A stretch of 64,000 nucleotides of DNA from Corynebacterium lubricantis DSM 45231 (GTDB taxonomy: Bacteria; Actinomycetota; Actinomycetes; Mycobacteriales; Mycobacteriaceae): contig NZ_KB902183.1 in NCBI RefSeq assembly GCF_000379425.1, positions 130-64,129 of the forward strand. Reading direction: 5' to 3'. The notes beneath the pieces were generated by a model. It ran no database searches. It saw only the letters and a list, made by a program, of their open reading frames with translations, and was not told the DNA's origin. A program made the position numbers and the translations under genes. Positions 16,570 to 27,306 of the stretch are shown here, piece by piece (positions within the stretch are counted from its first letter, which is position 1; every line of letters begins with the position of its first letter).

Positions 16570-17639
16570 TGCGCTGGAGCCTCCGGGGTTACCGCGGCAC
16601 CGGATTGCTCCTGCCCGGCGGGGGCTTCGGCGGATGGTCCACGACGAATCGGTTCGCGATCGGGCTGCTCGGCTGGAGGTTCACCGTCGATGGTGAATCC
16701 CTCGCGGCCGTCGCGGGCGGAGCCCTTCAACGTCGCGAAACTGTCCTCCTCATTGCCGAAGACCAGGCCACAGTTCACAGTGCGGGAGCCGCCGTCCCAG
16801 CTTTCGGTGGGCAGAGAACCCCAGTAGGGCTGCAGGGTGGACTGGTAGAGCTGTTCTTCTCCACCGAGGTAGTCCATGGCCGCCTGGGTACACACTTCGC
16901 GGAGGTGATCGTCTTGCTGGCGCGTGCTTGGGGTGCTGTCCGGGAAGACGGGGGCGAGGTCTTCTTTAAGAGTGACCTCGATGTGGTGGTCGTCTTTGCA
17001 CGGAACGGTGTGGAGCACGCTGGAACTATCGACGCGCATGCATTGACCGGGCTCGGCGACGCGGGCCTGATCCTGGTCTGCCGCGCGGCCGGTGGTGGGC
17101 TGCGGAACACCCTTTTCGTCCGTGACCTGTAGGCCACACAGCATGGTGCGGTCGCCGCCCGCCCACGACTCGGCAGAAGGCAGGATCGGGGCGATCGAAT
17201 ACTTACCGTACGGATCATATTGTCCGTCGAGGTAGCGCACTGTCGGCGACTGGCAGAGTTCCTCGCGCAGCTGCGCCTGGCGCGTTTGATTTGGCAGCTC
17301 GGCGTCAGCGCCGAACTCGCTGGTTGGGTAGGTGGCAAGGTTCTCGCGCGCGGAAATCTCGAAACGGTGCTCAGAGTTACAGTCCGTTTGCTCGAAGGAG
17401 GTGACGCCTCCTTGGTCATCGACCTGCCACGTCAGGCACGCGCCCTGGTCGGCGGTGGTGAAGGGGGCAACAGGTTCACTGCTTACCGACGATTCCGTGC
17501 CGGATTCCGCCGTGGTGCCGGAACCTACACCGCCCTCGGCGACGAGGGTGTAGGAGCCAATTGCCACGGTTCCTGAGAGCGCAGCAAGGAGCAAGGTGCG
17601 TACACCCGTTCCCGTTCGCCAAGTTGATCGTGAAGCCAT
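16566..17639 (-). CDS. exported septum-formation-family protein
   Basis: Protein of 357 aa with an N-terminal signal/anchor helix (about 14-35) followed by a Ser/Thr/Glu-rich linker and two related extracellular halves. Each half has conserved cysteines with the spacing seen in septum-formation domains (GACLTWQ, DCNSEHRFEI; then GQCMRVD, PCKDDHHIEVTL), and each ends in a MLCGL or VNCGL element. The C-terminal ~50 residues are Pro/Glu/Ala-rich and disordered. The family is named for a Mycobacterium septum protein, but the biochemical role is unknown. GGAGAAATT precedes ATG. It forms an operon with the zincin gene. Confidence 0.78.
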   Translation of the reverse strand: MASRSTWRTGTGVRTLLLAALSGTVAIGSYTLVAEGGVGSGTTAESGTESSVSSEPVAPFTTADQGACLTWQVDDQGGVTSFEQTDCNSEHRFEISARENLATYPTSEFGADAELPNQTRQAQLREELCQSPTVRYLDGQYDPYGKYSIAPILPSAESWAGGDRTMLCGLQVTDEKGVPQPTTGRAADQDQARVAEPGQCMRVDSSSVLHTVPCKDDHHIEVTLKEDLAPVFPDSTPSTRQQDDHLREVCTQAAMDYLGGEEQLYQSTLQPYWGSLPTESWDGGSRTVNCGLVFGNEEDSFATLKGSARDGREGFTIDGEPPAEQPDREPIRRGPSAEAPAGQEQSGAAVTPEAPAQ

Positions 17640-17703
17640 AATTTCTCCATTGTGCCTGCGACAGGGTGACTAAGTCCAACTTTAAACAGAAAAAGAGCCG
17701 AAG

Positions 17704-18465
17704 CTAGGCAGACTCGCGACCAACCCGCGTCGTGAGCCGATATCTATCCGTGCGATATACGGACGAGCATAGCTCCACGGGCTTGTCCCCCGATTGCGCG
17801 AGGCGCACGATGTGCAAGAGGGGTGTACCTGGGGAAACGTCAAGCAACGCAGCCTGCTGCTCGTCGGCGGACACGGCGCTGACGGTTTGATCCGCTTCGG
17901 TGATCGGTATCTGATATTGGTTTTCTAGCAATGTGTACACCGAGTTATACACGTCGTTTTCAAGTAGGTCGGGCGCCAAGGTGCCGTTGTACCAGGCGTC
18001 GTCGATGGAATAAGGCTGTCCATCTCCCAAGCGGAGCCTGCGGAGATGGACGTGTTGGATGCTCGGATCCGTACCAAAGTATTCAGCAACAATCGTGGGC
18101 GGGACGGCACGGGCGGAGAGCAGGATTTTCGACGAGGACTTCACGTTTTGGGCCTTCATCTCGTCGGAAAACGAGGCGAGATGAAGCCTACTGACCAGCG
18201 GGTTCGGAGCCACGAACGTTCCTTTTCCGCGGACTCGTCGGAGCCGTCCCGCGGATACGAGGTCGCCGATGGCGCGACGGACTGTGATGCGTGAAACCCC
18301 GTAGGTTTCTTCGAGAACTCGTTCCCCTGGAAGCAGGTCACCCGGTGTGAGGGTAGTGCTGATGAGCTCTTCCAGGATCTCCCGCAGCTGAGCATGTTTA
18401 GGTGCGGGCCCTTCTGTAATAGGCCGTTTGGGTAAAGCCTGAGGTGAGTGATCCATATATGCCAT
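17704..18465 (-). CDS. farR: GntR/HutC-family transcriptional regulator FarR
   Basis: DNA-binding repressor/activator of 253 aa. The winged helix-turn-helix lies at about 25-90 (PGERVLEETYGVSRITVRRA, then VRGKGTFVAP), followed by a UTRA effector-binding domain (about 110-245) of the HutC/FarR class. Its position just upstream of and divergent from serS matches, from memory, C. glutamicum FarR, which was linked to amino-acid biosynthesis genes. The effector is unknown. The start has no clear ribosome binding site (ATG 18465 or 18456). The 106-bp gap to serS is likely to contain both promoters and possibly an autoregulatory site. Confidence 0.82.
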   Translation of the reverse strand: MAYMDHSPQALPKRPITEGPAPKHAQLREILEELISTTLTPGDLLPGERVLEETYGVSRITVRRAIGDLVSAGRLRRVRGKGTFVAPNPLVSRLHLASFSDEMKAQNVKSSSKILLSARAVPPTIVAEYFGTDPSIQHVHLRRLRLGDGQPYSIDDAWYNGTLAPDLLENDVYNSVYTLLENQYQIPITEADQTVSAVSADEQQAALLDVSPGTPLLHIVRLAQSGDKPVELCSSVYRTDRYRLTTRVGRESA

Positions 18466-18592
18466 TCTAGCGCACTGGTTATGACCAGGTAGGGTGACGG
18501 CGTGTACTCAACATCACGGAACGGGGTGAAAAGCCGTAAATTGCTGGGGTGCAGAAGAAACTTCAGGCTCAATGGCGGTAGTGTATGAAACT

Positions 18593-19852
18593 GTGATTGA
18601 TCTGAAGATGCTCCGTGAGAATCCCGATGTTGTTCGCGCTTCCCAGCGCAACCGTGGCGAAGACCCAGCGCTGGTCGACCAGTTGCTTGAGGCCGACGAG
18701 TCGCGTCGCGCTGCCATCCAAGCTGCCGACGAGCTGCGCAGCGAGCAAAAGGCCTTTGGCAAGAAGATCGGCCAGGCCGCCCCGGAGGATCGCCCGGCGC
18801 TGCTGGAGGGCTCCAACGAGCTAAAGTCCAAGGTCAAGGACGCGGAGGCAGAGCAGAAGGTCGCCGAAGACCGCGTCACCGAGCTGCAGTACAAGATTTC
18901 TAACATCGTCGAAGGTGCCCCTGCCGGTGGCGAAGATGACTTCGTCGTTCTCGAGCACGTCGGCGAAACTCCCACATTTGACTTTGAGCCCAAGGACCAC
19001 CTTGAGCTCGGTGAATCCCTCGGCATGATCGACATGGCCCGCGGCACGAAGGTGGGCGGCGCACGCTTTTACTATCTCACCGGTGATGGTGCCTGGATGC
19101 AGCTGGCCATGCTGCAGCTGGCAGCGCAAAAGGCCCGTGCCGCCGGATTCAAGCTGATGATCCCGCCAGTGCTGGTCCGCCCCGAAATTATGCAGGGCAC
19201 GGGCTTCTTAGGCGAGCACTCGGACGAGATCTACTACCTCGAGCGCGATGACCTCTACCTCGTGGGTACCTCTGAGGTGGCACTTGCTGGCTACCACAAG
19301 GACGAAATCATCGATTTGTCCGACGGCCCAGTTCTCTACGCTGGCTGGTCCAGCTGTTTTCGTCGCGAAGCGGGCTCTTATGGCAAGGACACCCGCGGCA
19401 TCCTGCGCGTCCACCAGTTCGACAAGCTGGAAATGTTTGTCTACTGCAAGCCGGAAGACGCCACCGAGATGCACCAGAAGCTCCTCCAGCTCGAGCGCGA
19501 TATGCTCGCCAGCGTCGAGGTCCCGTACCGCGTCATCGACGTGGCCGGCGGCGACCTGGGCTCCTCGGCGGCGCGCAAATTCGACACCGAGGCATGGGTA
19601 CCAACGCAGGAAACCTACCGTGAGCTCACCTCGACCTCGAACTGCACGACCTTCCAGGGCCGTCGCTTGAACACTCGTTACCGCGATGAGAACGGCAAGA
19701 CGCAGACAGTGGCAACGCTCAACGGCACCCTTGCCACCACGCGTTGGCTCGTGGCCATCTTGGAAAACAACCAGCAGGCCGACGGTTCCGTTGTTGTACC
19801 AGAAGCACTGCGCCCACTCATGGGTAAAGACGTGATTACCCCGGTCAAATAG
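18593..19852 (+). CDS. serS: seryl-tRNA synthetase
   Basis: Class II seryl-tRNA synthetase (419 aa) charging tRNA-Ser. The N-terminal ~110 residues form the long antiparallel coiled-coil arm (Glu/Lys/Ala-rich), followed by the catalytic core with motif 2 ([22 protein letters not shown]) and motif 3 ([16 protein letters not shown]). I place the start at the GTG at 18593, because the family normally begins M-IDLK-x-LRENPD; an ATG 21 bases upstream (18572) gives a 426-aa version and cannot be excluded. It begins a probable four-gene unit with plsC, a HAD phosphatase and glpK. Confidence 0.95.
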   Translation: MIDLKMLRENPDVVRASQRNRGEDPALVDQLLEADESRRAAIQAADELRSEQKAFGKKIGQAAPEDRPALLEGSNELKSKVKDAEAEQKVAEDRVTELQYKISNIVEGAPAGGEDDFVVLEHVGETPTFDFEPKDHLELGESLGMIDMARGTKVGGARFYYLTGDGAWMQLAMLQLAAQKARAAGFKLMIPPVLVRPEIMQGTGFLGEHSDEIYYLERDDLYLVGTSEVALAGYHKDEIIDLSDGPVLYAGWSSCFRREAGSYGKDTRGILRVHQFDKLEMFVYCKPEDATEMHQKLLQLERDMLASVEVPYRVIDVAGGDLGSSAARKFDTEAWVPTQETYRELTSTSNCTTFQGRRLNTRYRDENGKTQTVATLNGTLATTRWLVAILENNQQADGSVVVPEALRPLMGKDVITPVK

Positions 19853-19853
19853 C

Positions 19854-20732
19854 ATGGACTATCGCATCGCAGGCGGGCAATTCGAAGTACCCGCAGACCT
19901 CCCGGAAGTTCCAGGCCACCCGGTCGAGGCGCACGAGCGCTTCTACCAATTCGTCATTAGGCGTTTGAAGGCGCTGCTGCGGTTCCAAAAAATCCCCGTC
20001 ACCGTCTACGGCGCGGAGCACCTGCCCACCGATGGTGGCGCGATTGTCGCCATGAATCACACCGGCTATTACGACTTCATCTTCGGCGAGGTCGGCCCGC
20101 ACGTCCGCGGACAGCGGCTGTTGCGTTTCATGGCGAAGAAGGAAGTCTTCGATACCCCGCTCGTGGGAACGGCGATGCGCTACATGGACCACGTGCCCGT
20201 GGATCGCTCCGCGGGCGGCGGCAGCGTCGGTCTTGCGGTCGAGCGTGTCAAGGCGGGCCAGCTGGTAGGAATATTCCCCGAGGCAACGATTTCTCGTTCC
20301 TTCGAGCTCGCTACGTTCAAAAACGGTGCGGCGCGCATTGCGCAGCAGGCAGATGCCCCATTGGTGCCCATGGTCACGTGGGGGTCGCAGCGCTTTTGGA
20401 CAAAAGGCCGGAAGAAAGAACTCGGCCGTAACGGTTATCCGGCAATCATCCGCTACGGCGCACCAGTTGACACCAGCGGCGACCCCGAAGAGGTCATCGT
20501 TCGCCTGAAGGCAGCGATGCAAAAGCTTCTCGACGAATCCCGCGCGGAATACGCCGAGCGCTTCGGCCCTTTCGAAGACGGCCTGGATTGGCTGCCAGCC
20601 TCCATGGGAGGATCTGCGCCAACACCGGAAGAAGCCGACGAGATTAATGCCCGGGTCAAGGCCGAGCGGGCCGCAAAGAAAGAGGCAAAAAAGTCACGTA
20701 AACTGGGGAGACGCGCGAAAAAGCGCAATTAG
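19854..20732 (+). CDS. plsC: 1-acyl-sn-glycerol-3-phosphate acyltransferase family protein
   Basis: Membrane-associated acyltransferase (292 aa) of the PlsC family, which transfers an acyl chain to lysophosphatidate or related lipids. The catalytic NHTGYYD (HX4D) is at about residues 62-68 and the second substrate-binding motif appears as GIFPEATISRS. The C-terminal ~40 residues are Lys/Arg-rich. ATG lies one base past the serS stop and has no evident ribosome binding site, suggesting coupling to serS translation. Glycerol kinase downstream gives the neighbourhood a glycerolipid flavour. Confidence 0.87.
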   Translation: MDYRIAGGQFEVPADLPEVPGHPVEAHERFYQFVIRRLKALLRFQKIPVTVYGAEHLPTDGGAIVAMNHTGYYDFIFGEVGPHVRGQRLLRFMAKKEVFDTPLVGTAMRYMDHVPVDRSAGGGSVGLAVERVKAGQLVGIFPEATISRSFELATFKNGAARIAQQADAPLVPMVTWGSQRFWTKGRKKELGRNGYPAIIRYGAPVDTSGDPEEVIVRLKAAMQKLLDESRAEYAERFGPFEDGLDWLPASMGGSAPTPEEADEINARVKAERAAKKEAKKSRKLGRRAKKRN

Positions 20733-20761
20733 AACCCCTGCTAAGGACGTGACGAAAGCTT

Positions 20762-21604
20762 ATGACTCCCCGCCTGATCGCCAGCGACATTGATGGGACG
20801 TTTCTGAACTCGAAGGATCGTGTCACACCGCGCTTGCGTGACGCAGTCATGAACGCCATCAACTCAGGCGCAAAGTTTGCTCTTGCCACGGGTCGCCCGC
20901 ACCGCTGGATTTTCCCGGTGCTTGACCAGTTGCCTATTCGCCCGATGTGCGTGTGTTCGAACGGCGCGGTGATCTATGACTCCGCGGATGACAAAATCAT
21001 CACCGCGCACAACCTTCCACCTGAGACACTTGCGGATATTGCAGAGACGGCCCAGGAGGTATTCGAGCCTTTCGGGGGAGTGGCCTTCGGCGTGGAGCGC
21101 GCCGGTCAATCGGCATTCGATGCGGAGGAAGAATCCTTCCTCACAAGTCCGGGGTACCGTACCGATCTGTGGACCGAGGATCACGGCGTGGTCCCAGTTC
21201 ACGAGCTGGTATCGCAACCAGCCGTCAAGCTAATCTTGCGTAACTCCAATATGGTCGCGCAGGAGATGTTCGATGCCATCGCCCCAAAGATCGACCCAGA
21301 TGATGCACACGTGACTTTTTCCATGTCCGCTGGATTGCTGGAGGTGTCAGCACCGGGGGTCACCAAGGCCACTGGTGTTTCTACCCTGGCTGCGATGTAC
21401 GGCATTGAGCAAAAAGATGTTGCTGCGTTCGGTGATATGCCCAACGATATTGAGATGTTGGCGTGGGCCGGAACTGGTGTCGCCATGGGCAATGCCGCCC
21501 CTCAAGTACGCGACGGGGCAGACACCGTGACAGCAACCAACGATGAATACGGCGTGGCGGTGATGGTGGAGGGCTGGTTTAATTCGGTCAACATGCAAGA
21601 ATAG
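20762..21604 (+). CDS. Cof-type HAD-IIB phosphatase
   Basis: HAD-superfamily hydrolase (280 aa). Motif I is [11 protein letters not shown], motif II ATGRPH, motif III lies in the region of VTKATGV, and motif IV is [11 protein letters not shown]; a class IIB cap occupies the middle third. The family dephosphorylates small phosphometabolites and is usually promiscuous. It lies 29 bp after plsC and 4 bp before glpK, so probably one transcript; a link to glycerol phosphate metabolism is possible but unproven. Confidence 0.88.
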   Translation: MTPRLIASDIDGTFLNSKDRVTPRLRDAVMNAINSGAKFALATGRPHRWIFPVLDQLPIRPMCVCSNGAVIYDSADDKIITAHNLPPETLADIAETAQEVFEPFGGVAFGVERAGQSAFDAEEESFLTSPGYRTDLWTEDHGVVPVHELVSQPAVKLILRNSNMVAQEMFDAIAPKIDPDDAHVTFSMSAGLLEVSAPGVTKATGVSTLAAMYGIEQKDVAAFGDMPNDIEMLAWAGTGVAMGNAAPQVRDGADTVTATNDEYGVAVMVEGWFNSVNMQE

Positions 21605-21608
21605 TTGC

Positions 21609-23096
21609 ATGACGCTGATCGCTGCCATCGACCAAGGCACCACCTCGACTAGGTGCATCATCATGAACCCGGAAGGGGACGTGCTTGCGCAGGCGCAATA
21701 CGAGCACGAGCAGATCATGCAGCGCGAGGGGTGGGTGGAGCACGATCCCATTGAGATCTGGCGCAATGTTCGCCGGGTGGTCTCCGATGTCATGGTTGAC
21801 CTGGATGTTTCTGCGGGCGAGATCAGCGCGCTCGGCGTGACCAACCAGCGTGAAACCGCTGTGATCTGGGAAAAGGCCACCGGCCGACCCATCTATAATG
21901 CGATCGTGTGGCAGGACACGCGTACTGCGGACCAGGACGAAACCCATGACTCGACACGCTACATGTCGCGCACCGGTTTGCTTGCCAATTCTTATCCAGC
22001 GGGCCCGAAGTGGGCGTGGATTCTCAATCATGTTGAGGGTGCTCGGGCAAAGGCCGAGCGCGGAGAGTTGCTCGCGGGAACGATTGATACGTGGCTGATT
22101 TGGCAGCTCACCGGAGGTGCATTCGGCGACGACGGGCAGGAAGCGATCCATGCCACCGATGTGACCAACGCGTCCCGCACGATGCTCATGGACATTAGTA
22201 CCTGCCAGTGGGACCCAGAGATTTGCGCGGATTATGGCATCCCGCTGAGCATGCTCCCCGAGATCAAACCCAGCATTGGCAATTTTGGCCAGGTCCGCCA
22301 GCGAGGAACTCTGGCGGGAGTGCCAATTACGGGAGTCCTGGGCGATCAACAGGCAGCACTCTTCGGCCAGAATTGCCTTGAAGAGGGCGAAGCCAAAATG
22401 ACGTACGGCACTGGGCTATTCATGCTGTTAAATACCGGTGACACCCCGCATTTTTCCAAGCATGGGCTGCTCACCACGGTGGCCTACCAGCAGGAAGGCC
22501 ACGCCCCGATCTATGCCACCGAGGGATCAGTCGCGGTCGGCGGGTCGTTAGTGCAGTGGCTGCGAGATCAGCTGGGCATTATTTCTAGCGCAAGCGAGAT
22601 CGAGGTGCTGGCCCGACAGGTCACAGACACTGCCGGAGTAACCATCGTCCCGGCTTTCTCGGGGCTCTTCGCGCCACGGTGGCGCGCTGATGCCCGAGGG
22701 GTCATCACCGGGCTGACACGCTTCGTCGATAAGCGACACATCGCCCGCGCCGCACTCGAGGCGACCTGCCTGCAAACCTTAGAGGTCACTCGCGCGATGG
22801 AGGCGGACACGGGAATTAAGCTCACCGAGTTGCGCGTCGACGGGGGAATGACCGCCAACGAACTGCTCATGCAGATGCAAGCCGATGTCCTCGACGCACG
22901 TGTGGTGCGTCCAAGCAACATCGAAACCACCGTCATGGGCGCGGCATCGGCGGCCGCGGTGGGGGCAGGGTTGATCAGTGAGCCAATATCGCTTGGCGAC
23001 GAATCAACCTGGGCAAGCGAAATGGCCGGCCCTGAACGGGACCGGCTGATTTCGCGGTGGGAAGACGCGGTGACGCGCTCCTACGGACTTGCCTAG
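21609..23096 (+). CDS. glpK: glycerol kinase
   Basis: FGGY-family kinase (495 aa) converting glycerol and ATP into sn-glycerol-3-phosphate. Both actin-like domains are intact: [13 protein letters not shown] at the start, [35 protein letters not shown] and [19 protein letters not shown]. Together with glpQ and ugp genes elsewhere in the window it supports use of glycerol and glycerophosphodiesters. The stop overlaps by 4 bp the stop of the convergent amidase gene, leaving no room for a separate terminator. Confidence 0.95.
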   Translation: MTLIAAIDQGTTSTRCIIMNPEGDVLAQAQYEHEQIMQREGWVEHDPIEIWRNVRRVVSDVMVDLDVSAGEISALGVTNQRETAVIWEKATGRPIYNAIVWQDTRTADQDETHDSTRYMSRTGLLANSYPAGPKWAWILNHVEGARAKAERGELLAGTIDTWLIWQLTGGAFGDDGQEAIHATDVTNASRTMLMDISTCQWDPEICADYGIPLSMLPEIKPSIGNFGQVRQRGTLAGVPITGVLGDQQAALFGQNCLEEGEAKMTYGTGLFMLLNTGDTPHFSKHGLLTTVAYQQEGHAPIYATEGSVAVGGSLVQWLRDQLGIISSASEIEVLARQVTDTAGVTIVPAFSGLFAPRWRADARGVITGLTRFVDKRHIARAALEATCLQTLEVTRAMEADTGIKLTELRVDGGMTANELLMQMQADVLDARVVRPSNIETTVMGAASAAAVGAGLISEPISLGDESTWASEMAGPERDRLISRWEDAVTRSYGLA

Positions 23097-25207
23097 TTAA
23101 CGTTGATGTCCACGGTGTTGGTCTCAGCGTTGTAGCTGATCGAACCGCCCTGGAAGTCCACACGCATGTCGCCGTTGTTCGCGGCATACTGATCCGCGAC
23201 CGGAAGTCCGAGTGGTCCCAAATCTAGGCCTTGCTGCAGCCAGGCGTCAGCGATTGGTCCCAAGAGCGCGACCGCGGTGCCCGCCTCAGGGTTGTACACG
23301 CCGAGGCCTTCCTCGTAGAAGGAGTACTGCGCACCACCGACACCAGTGGTAGTGCCGAGGCTTGCGCCCAAGGCAGGTTCGATGCCCGCCCAGAGATCGG
23401 CGTACTCATCGTTACCGGTCACCGAGAGGATCGTGCCAATATACGGGGCGACAGTGGCCACGGTCAGGCCCGGAACCAATTCCACATCGGCAACTGTGGT
23501 GGCTTCCCCTGGAAGCGATCCGTTCGACGCTGCGAGCAAGATCAGTGTCCCCGCGACGGTGCCCGCTGCGGTAGCAATTGCGGCAGGATCGCCTGCCAGC
23601 AAACCGGAGACGGTGTCCGCGGAGCTCGCTGCGTTGCTGCCGTTATTGGTCACATTGGTCGTGGTGCCATCGGGGTTGTTGACGGTGCCTTCGTTGTCTC
23701 CAGGTGCGGAGTCTCCTGGCGTGGTGCCCGGAGCAGGGGTTTCATCGCTGTCAACAGGTGGCTGTTCCGGTGTTCCTGGATCAGTGGTTCCTGGATCCGG
23801 TGTGACGGCTGTGCCATTTTGGATGGAGTTGTACTTCGCCGTGGCGATGCTGCGGATGGTGCCCATCTGAGCGTAGAGGTTGCCACCGGGGCAGGCATTG
23901 AAGTGGAAATCTCGGTGAGCGTTGATATTCGGGAAATTCGCGCCCTGTCCAGTGCTGTACTTGGAACCGCTGAAGTTAAAGTCCGCAGACAGGTAGGACT
24001 GACCATTTGGATCCTGACCAACCTGTGCCAGGCGCCAGCCCGCCATGTCGCCGACGGCCTGGAGGGATGCCTGTGTTGGGGCTGCTGTCTCGTAGTTACC
24101 GAGGACCGAAATGCCCCAGGTGTTCTTGTTGAAGCCACCCACGTGGGCACCCTGGACTGCGCGGTCGAGGCCACCATAGCGGCCTTCGTAGATATTGCCG
24201 TACTTATCGACCATCGCGTTATAGCCCACGTCGCACCAGCCGAGCTGGCGCGCATGGTAGTCGTAGATGCCACGTACCTGGCCTGCGGCCTGGGCTTCCG
24301 TGTAGTTATTTGAACCTGCCGTGTGGTGCACGGTCACGGCCTTGACCGGATCGGTGTAGGTGGGGTTGCTGCAGCGGATGCCTTCGTTGGCACCCCAGCC
24401 CGAGCGGGAGATGACCTGAGGCATTCCGTCGGTGCTGGTAGGGGCAATCTCGCCGGTAGTTCCGCTACCACCATCGATGAACACTGCATCAATGTTTGCT
24501 GCGGTAGTTGCTCCTGCTGGGGCCGCATTTTCTGCTGGTGCCTCAGCGGGTGCATCTACTGTTTCGACGACGGGCTGGATGTCACCGTGATTAGTCGGCA
24601 GTGGCGTGGCAGCAGGCGACTCTTCCACCGGAGCTTGCTCCGCGGGAGCCTGCTCTGCTGGTGCGTCCTCGACCGGTGCTTCCTCCGCTGGGATCTCCAC
24701 TGCAGCCTCAGCAGCAGGGGCTGCAGAGCCGGGAGTGACCAAGTCGACGTTGCTCACGTTGACCTGAACTCGGTCAGTAGGTTCGATGTAGATCAGCTCG
24801 GTGCCGTTAACAGCAGTGTTTTCTTGCTCAATGGGGTCGAGGACGTACCACTCACTCCACTGACCGTTGTCGCGCTGAGCACGGACGAATGCCGCAAAGT
24901 CGGCGTCGCCCTGCCAGGTCAAAGCAAATTGAGAAAACTTTTCGTCGCGGGTGAATTCCTTGACGGTGCGGGCGGCGTCGCCTTCGCCCTGGGTGGCTAC
25001 GGCTGCATCGTCAATAACGACGTTTTCGCCATCTGCCAAGGATGCGCTCGAGCTCTGCACCTCAATGCTGCCACCGCCGAGCGACTGTGTATTCATAACT
25101 GCGTTTCCGCCGAAAACTGCGGTGACTCCCAGCGCCGCAGTCATCAGCACAGCCACCACGGGGTTGGCTGGGGACGATGGCTTTATCAGCCTGCGTCGTT
25201 GATTCAC
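23093..25207 (-). CDS. secreted PGRP-type N-acetylmuramoyl-L-alanine amidase with C-terminal LGFP-like region
   Basis: Large exported cell-wall hydrolase (704 aa) from GTG at 25207, preceded by AGGAG at good spacing; the upstream ATG at 25255 has no such site. A signal peptide covers about 1-35. Next come a beta-rich domain and a low-complexity Ala/Pro/Glu region (about 170-230, with repeated EEAPVE/EQAPAE units). The amidase_2/PGRP domain lies at about 265-440, with zinc-ligand regions [26 protein letters not shown] and a Tyr-containing [20 protein letters not shown] Thr/Pro linker leads to an LGFP-like C-terminal region ([14 protein letters not shown]) of the kind thought to bind the mycolyl-arabinogalactan surface. 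It should cut the lactyl-Ala bond of peptidoglycan. Confidence 0.88.
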   Translation of the reverse strand: MNQRRRLIKPSSPANPVVAVLMTAALGVTAVFGGNAVMNTQSLGGGSIEVQSSSASLADGENVVIDDAAVATQGEGDAARTVKEFTRDEKFSQFALTWQGDADFAAFVRAQRDNGQWSEWYVLDPIEQENTAVNGTELIYIEPTDRVQVNVSNVDLVTPGSAAPAAEAAVEIPAEEAPVEDAPAEQAPAEQAPVEESPAATPLPTNHGDIQPVVETVDAPAEAPAENAAPAGATTAANIDAVFIDGGSGTTGEIAPTSTDGMPQVISRSGWGANEGIRCSNPTYTDPVKAVTVHHTAGSNNYTEAQAAGQVRGIYDYHARQLGWCDVGYNAMVDKYGNIYEGRYGGLDRAVQGAHVGGFNKNTWGISVLGNYETAAPTQASLQAVGDMAGWRLAQVGQDPNGQSYLSADFNFSGSKYSTGQGANFPNINAHRDFHFNACPGGNLYAQMGTIRSIATAKYNSIQNGTAVTPDPGTTDPGTPEQPPVDSDETPAPGTTPGDSAPGDNEGTVNNPDGTTTNVTNNGSNAASSADTVSGLLAGDPAAIATAAGTVAGTLILLAASNGSLPGEATTVADVELVPGLTVATVAPYIGTILSVTGNDEYADLWAGIEPALGASLGTTTGVGGAQYSFYEEGLGVYNPEAGTAVALLGPIADAWLQQGLDLGPLGLPVADQYAANNGDMRVDFQGGSISYNAETNTVDINVN

Positions 25208-25336
25208 GGTTAGTCTCCTGAAAAAATTGATACTGGTGTTATAAAAATAGGCCAAAGTGTATCTTATGGGACTTGTGTGAAAATTGATAGATTTGTGGCG
25301 TGTTTTTCGTCAAGATTTATCCATTGTTCACTAGTT

Positions 25337-25361
25337 TTGTCGGAAACTATTGTCGGGAACT
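25337..25361. promoter_or_regulatory. tandem TTGTCGG elements upstream of glf
   Basis: TTGTCGG occurs at 25337-25343 and 25350-25356, each followed by a GAAAC or GGAAC extension, in the 213-bp divergent region between the amidase and glf. The 13-bp period and position about 70-85 bp before the glf start suggest a regulator site. The element was not matched to a known consensus. Confidence 0.3.
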
Positions 25362-25381
25362 CCGGTGCCACGCCAGTGTAA

Positions 25382-26599
<1,218 letters not shown>

Positions 26600-26653
26600 A
26601 GAAATCTAGAGGTTCATTGAGAAGCTCGTTTCGAAGCTCTGCTGTACAGACTG

Positions 26654-26685
26654 AAACCCCACTGACCACTTGGTCAGTGGGGTTT
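26654..26685. terminator. bidirectional terminator between glf and a small membrane protein gene
   Basis: A perfect 15-bp inverted repeat (AAACCCCACTGACCA and its complement) with a 2-base spacer. It gives an A-run/T-run on both strands, so it can end glf on the plus strand and the 48-aa gene on the minus strand, whose TAA overlaps the last two bases of the stem. Confidence 0.85.
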
Positions 26686-26830
26686 AGCGATTCGCCAAGA
26701 TGGCCAGCACGATTGCTACGCCGACAAAGATGAGGCCGACGATATTCGCCCACGTCCCACCAATGAAGAAGAAGACAACACCGATGAGGGCAAGGGCTGC
26801 AACGGACATCATGACCTTATTTGTCTGCAT
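26684..26830 (-). CDS. 48-residue two-helix membrane protein
   Basis: A small protein of 48 aa, not recognised. It begins MQTNKVMMSV and has two hydrophobic segments (about residues 8-25 and 28-46) separated by GGTWAN, with the ends LAILANR. The short, repetitive I/V/G/A helices fit a two-pass membrane protein. ATG at 26830 is the only sensible start; the ribosome binding site is weak (GAAAGAA). Support for its being real: the frame is clean to a TAA that coincides with a symmetric terminator, the composition is membrane-like, and it fills an otherwise empty gap. It reads antisense to an unconvincing plus-strand frame rich in Met, Thr and Pro. Function unknown. Confidence 0.6.
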   Translation of the reverse strand: MQTNKVMMSVAALALIGVVFFFIGGTWANIVGLIFVGVAIVLAILANR

Positions 26831-26914
26831 GCAGAGATTCTTTCATGGATTGTCGGGCGACACGGCGAGTGTGTGGAATAGATTAAGCAAAAACGACGCT
26901 TAAATGACTATAAG

Positions 26915-27080
26915 GTTAACTTAAAGTGAACGATGGGGATTGTCCCATTATTGGCATAAACCCGCTGGATACGGCGTTTTTCAAACAAAGATGCAGGTCA
27001 AGACTTGACGACAAGTTAAACAGGGGCTAAAGTTAACACTAGGTTAACAAATGAACGGTTGGTTAACTTAAAGGTAAACC
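26915..27080. promoter_or_regulatory. cluster of GTTAAC sites upstream of the 52-aa gene
   Basis: The hexamer GTTAAC occurs at 26915-26920, 27032-27037, 27043-27048 and 27062-27067, with related AGTTAAAC at about 27013 and GGTAAACC at 27073-27080. The central two have an 11-bp period, the spacing typical of tandem half-sites for OmpR/PhoB-class response regulators such as MtrA or PhoR in this genus. It is AT-rich compared with the surroundings. The regulator cannot be named from sequence. Confidence 0.5.
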
Positions 27081-27096
27081 GAAAGGAGGATCTGCA

Positions 27097-27255
27097 ATGA
27101 GCGTCAAATCTTTTGTACAACGAGTCACCGGAAACACCGGCACACAGCTTTCAGACAAGGGCTTGAACTCGCGAGAAATTCGTGAGGAACAGCGTCGCGA
27201 TGCGGAGCGCCTCAACGCTTGGATCGCTGCGGCTGCACAAATGCACCGCAACTGA
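27097..27255 (+). CDS. 52-residue basic helical protein
   Basis: Small unrecognised protein of 52 aa. Translation support is unusually strong: GAAAGGAGG ends 7 bases before the ATG. The N-terminal half (MSVKSFVQRVTGNTGTQ) is basic and the rest looks like one long helix with many Arg and Glu (SREIREEQRRDAERLNAW) ending AAAAQMHRN. There is no signal peptide, membrane segment or cysteine. It lies directly after the GTTAAC array and 172 bp before the ArsC-like gene on the same strand, so co-expression is likely. It could be a small adaptor or nucleic-acid-binding protein, but that is only a guess. Confidence 0.65.
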   Translation: MSVKSFVQRVTGNTGTQLSDKGLNSREIREEQRRDAERLNAWIAAAAQMHRN

Positions 27256-27306
27256 GACCAATTTCTAAGACCGATTTCTGAGTCTGTACCTAATTCAACC
27301 GAATCA

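Noticed and set aside
26700-26903. 67-codon plus-strand frame after glf
   Set aside because: Starts just after the glf terminator with no ribosome site and Thr/Met/Pro-rich composition; the opposite strand encodes a much more protein-like 48-aa membrane product.
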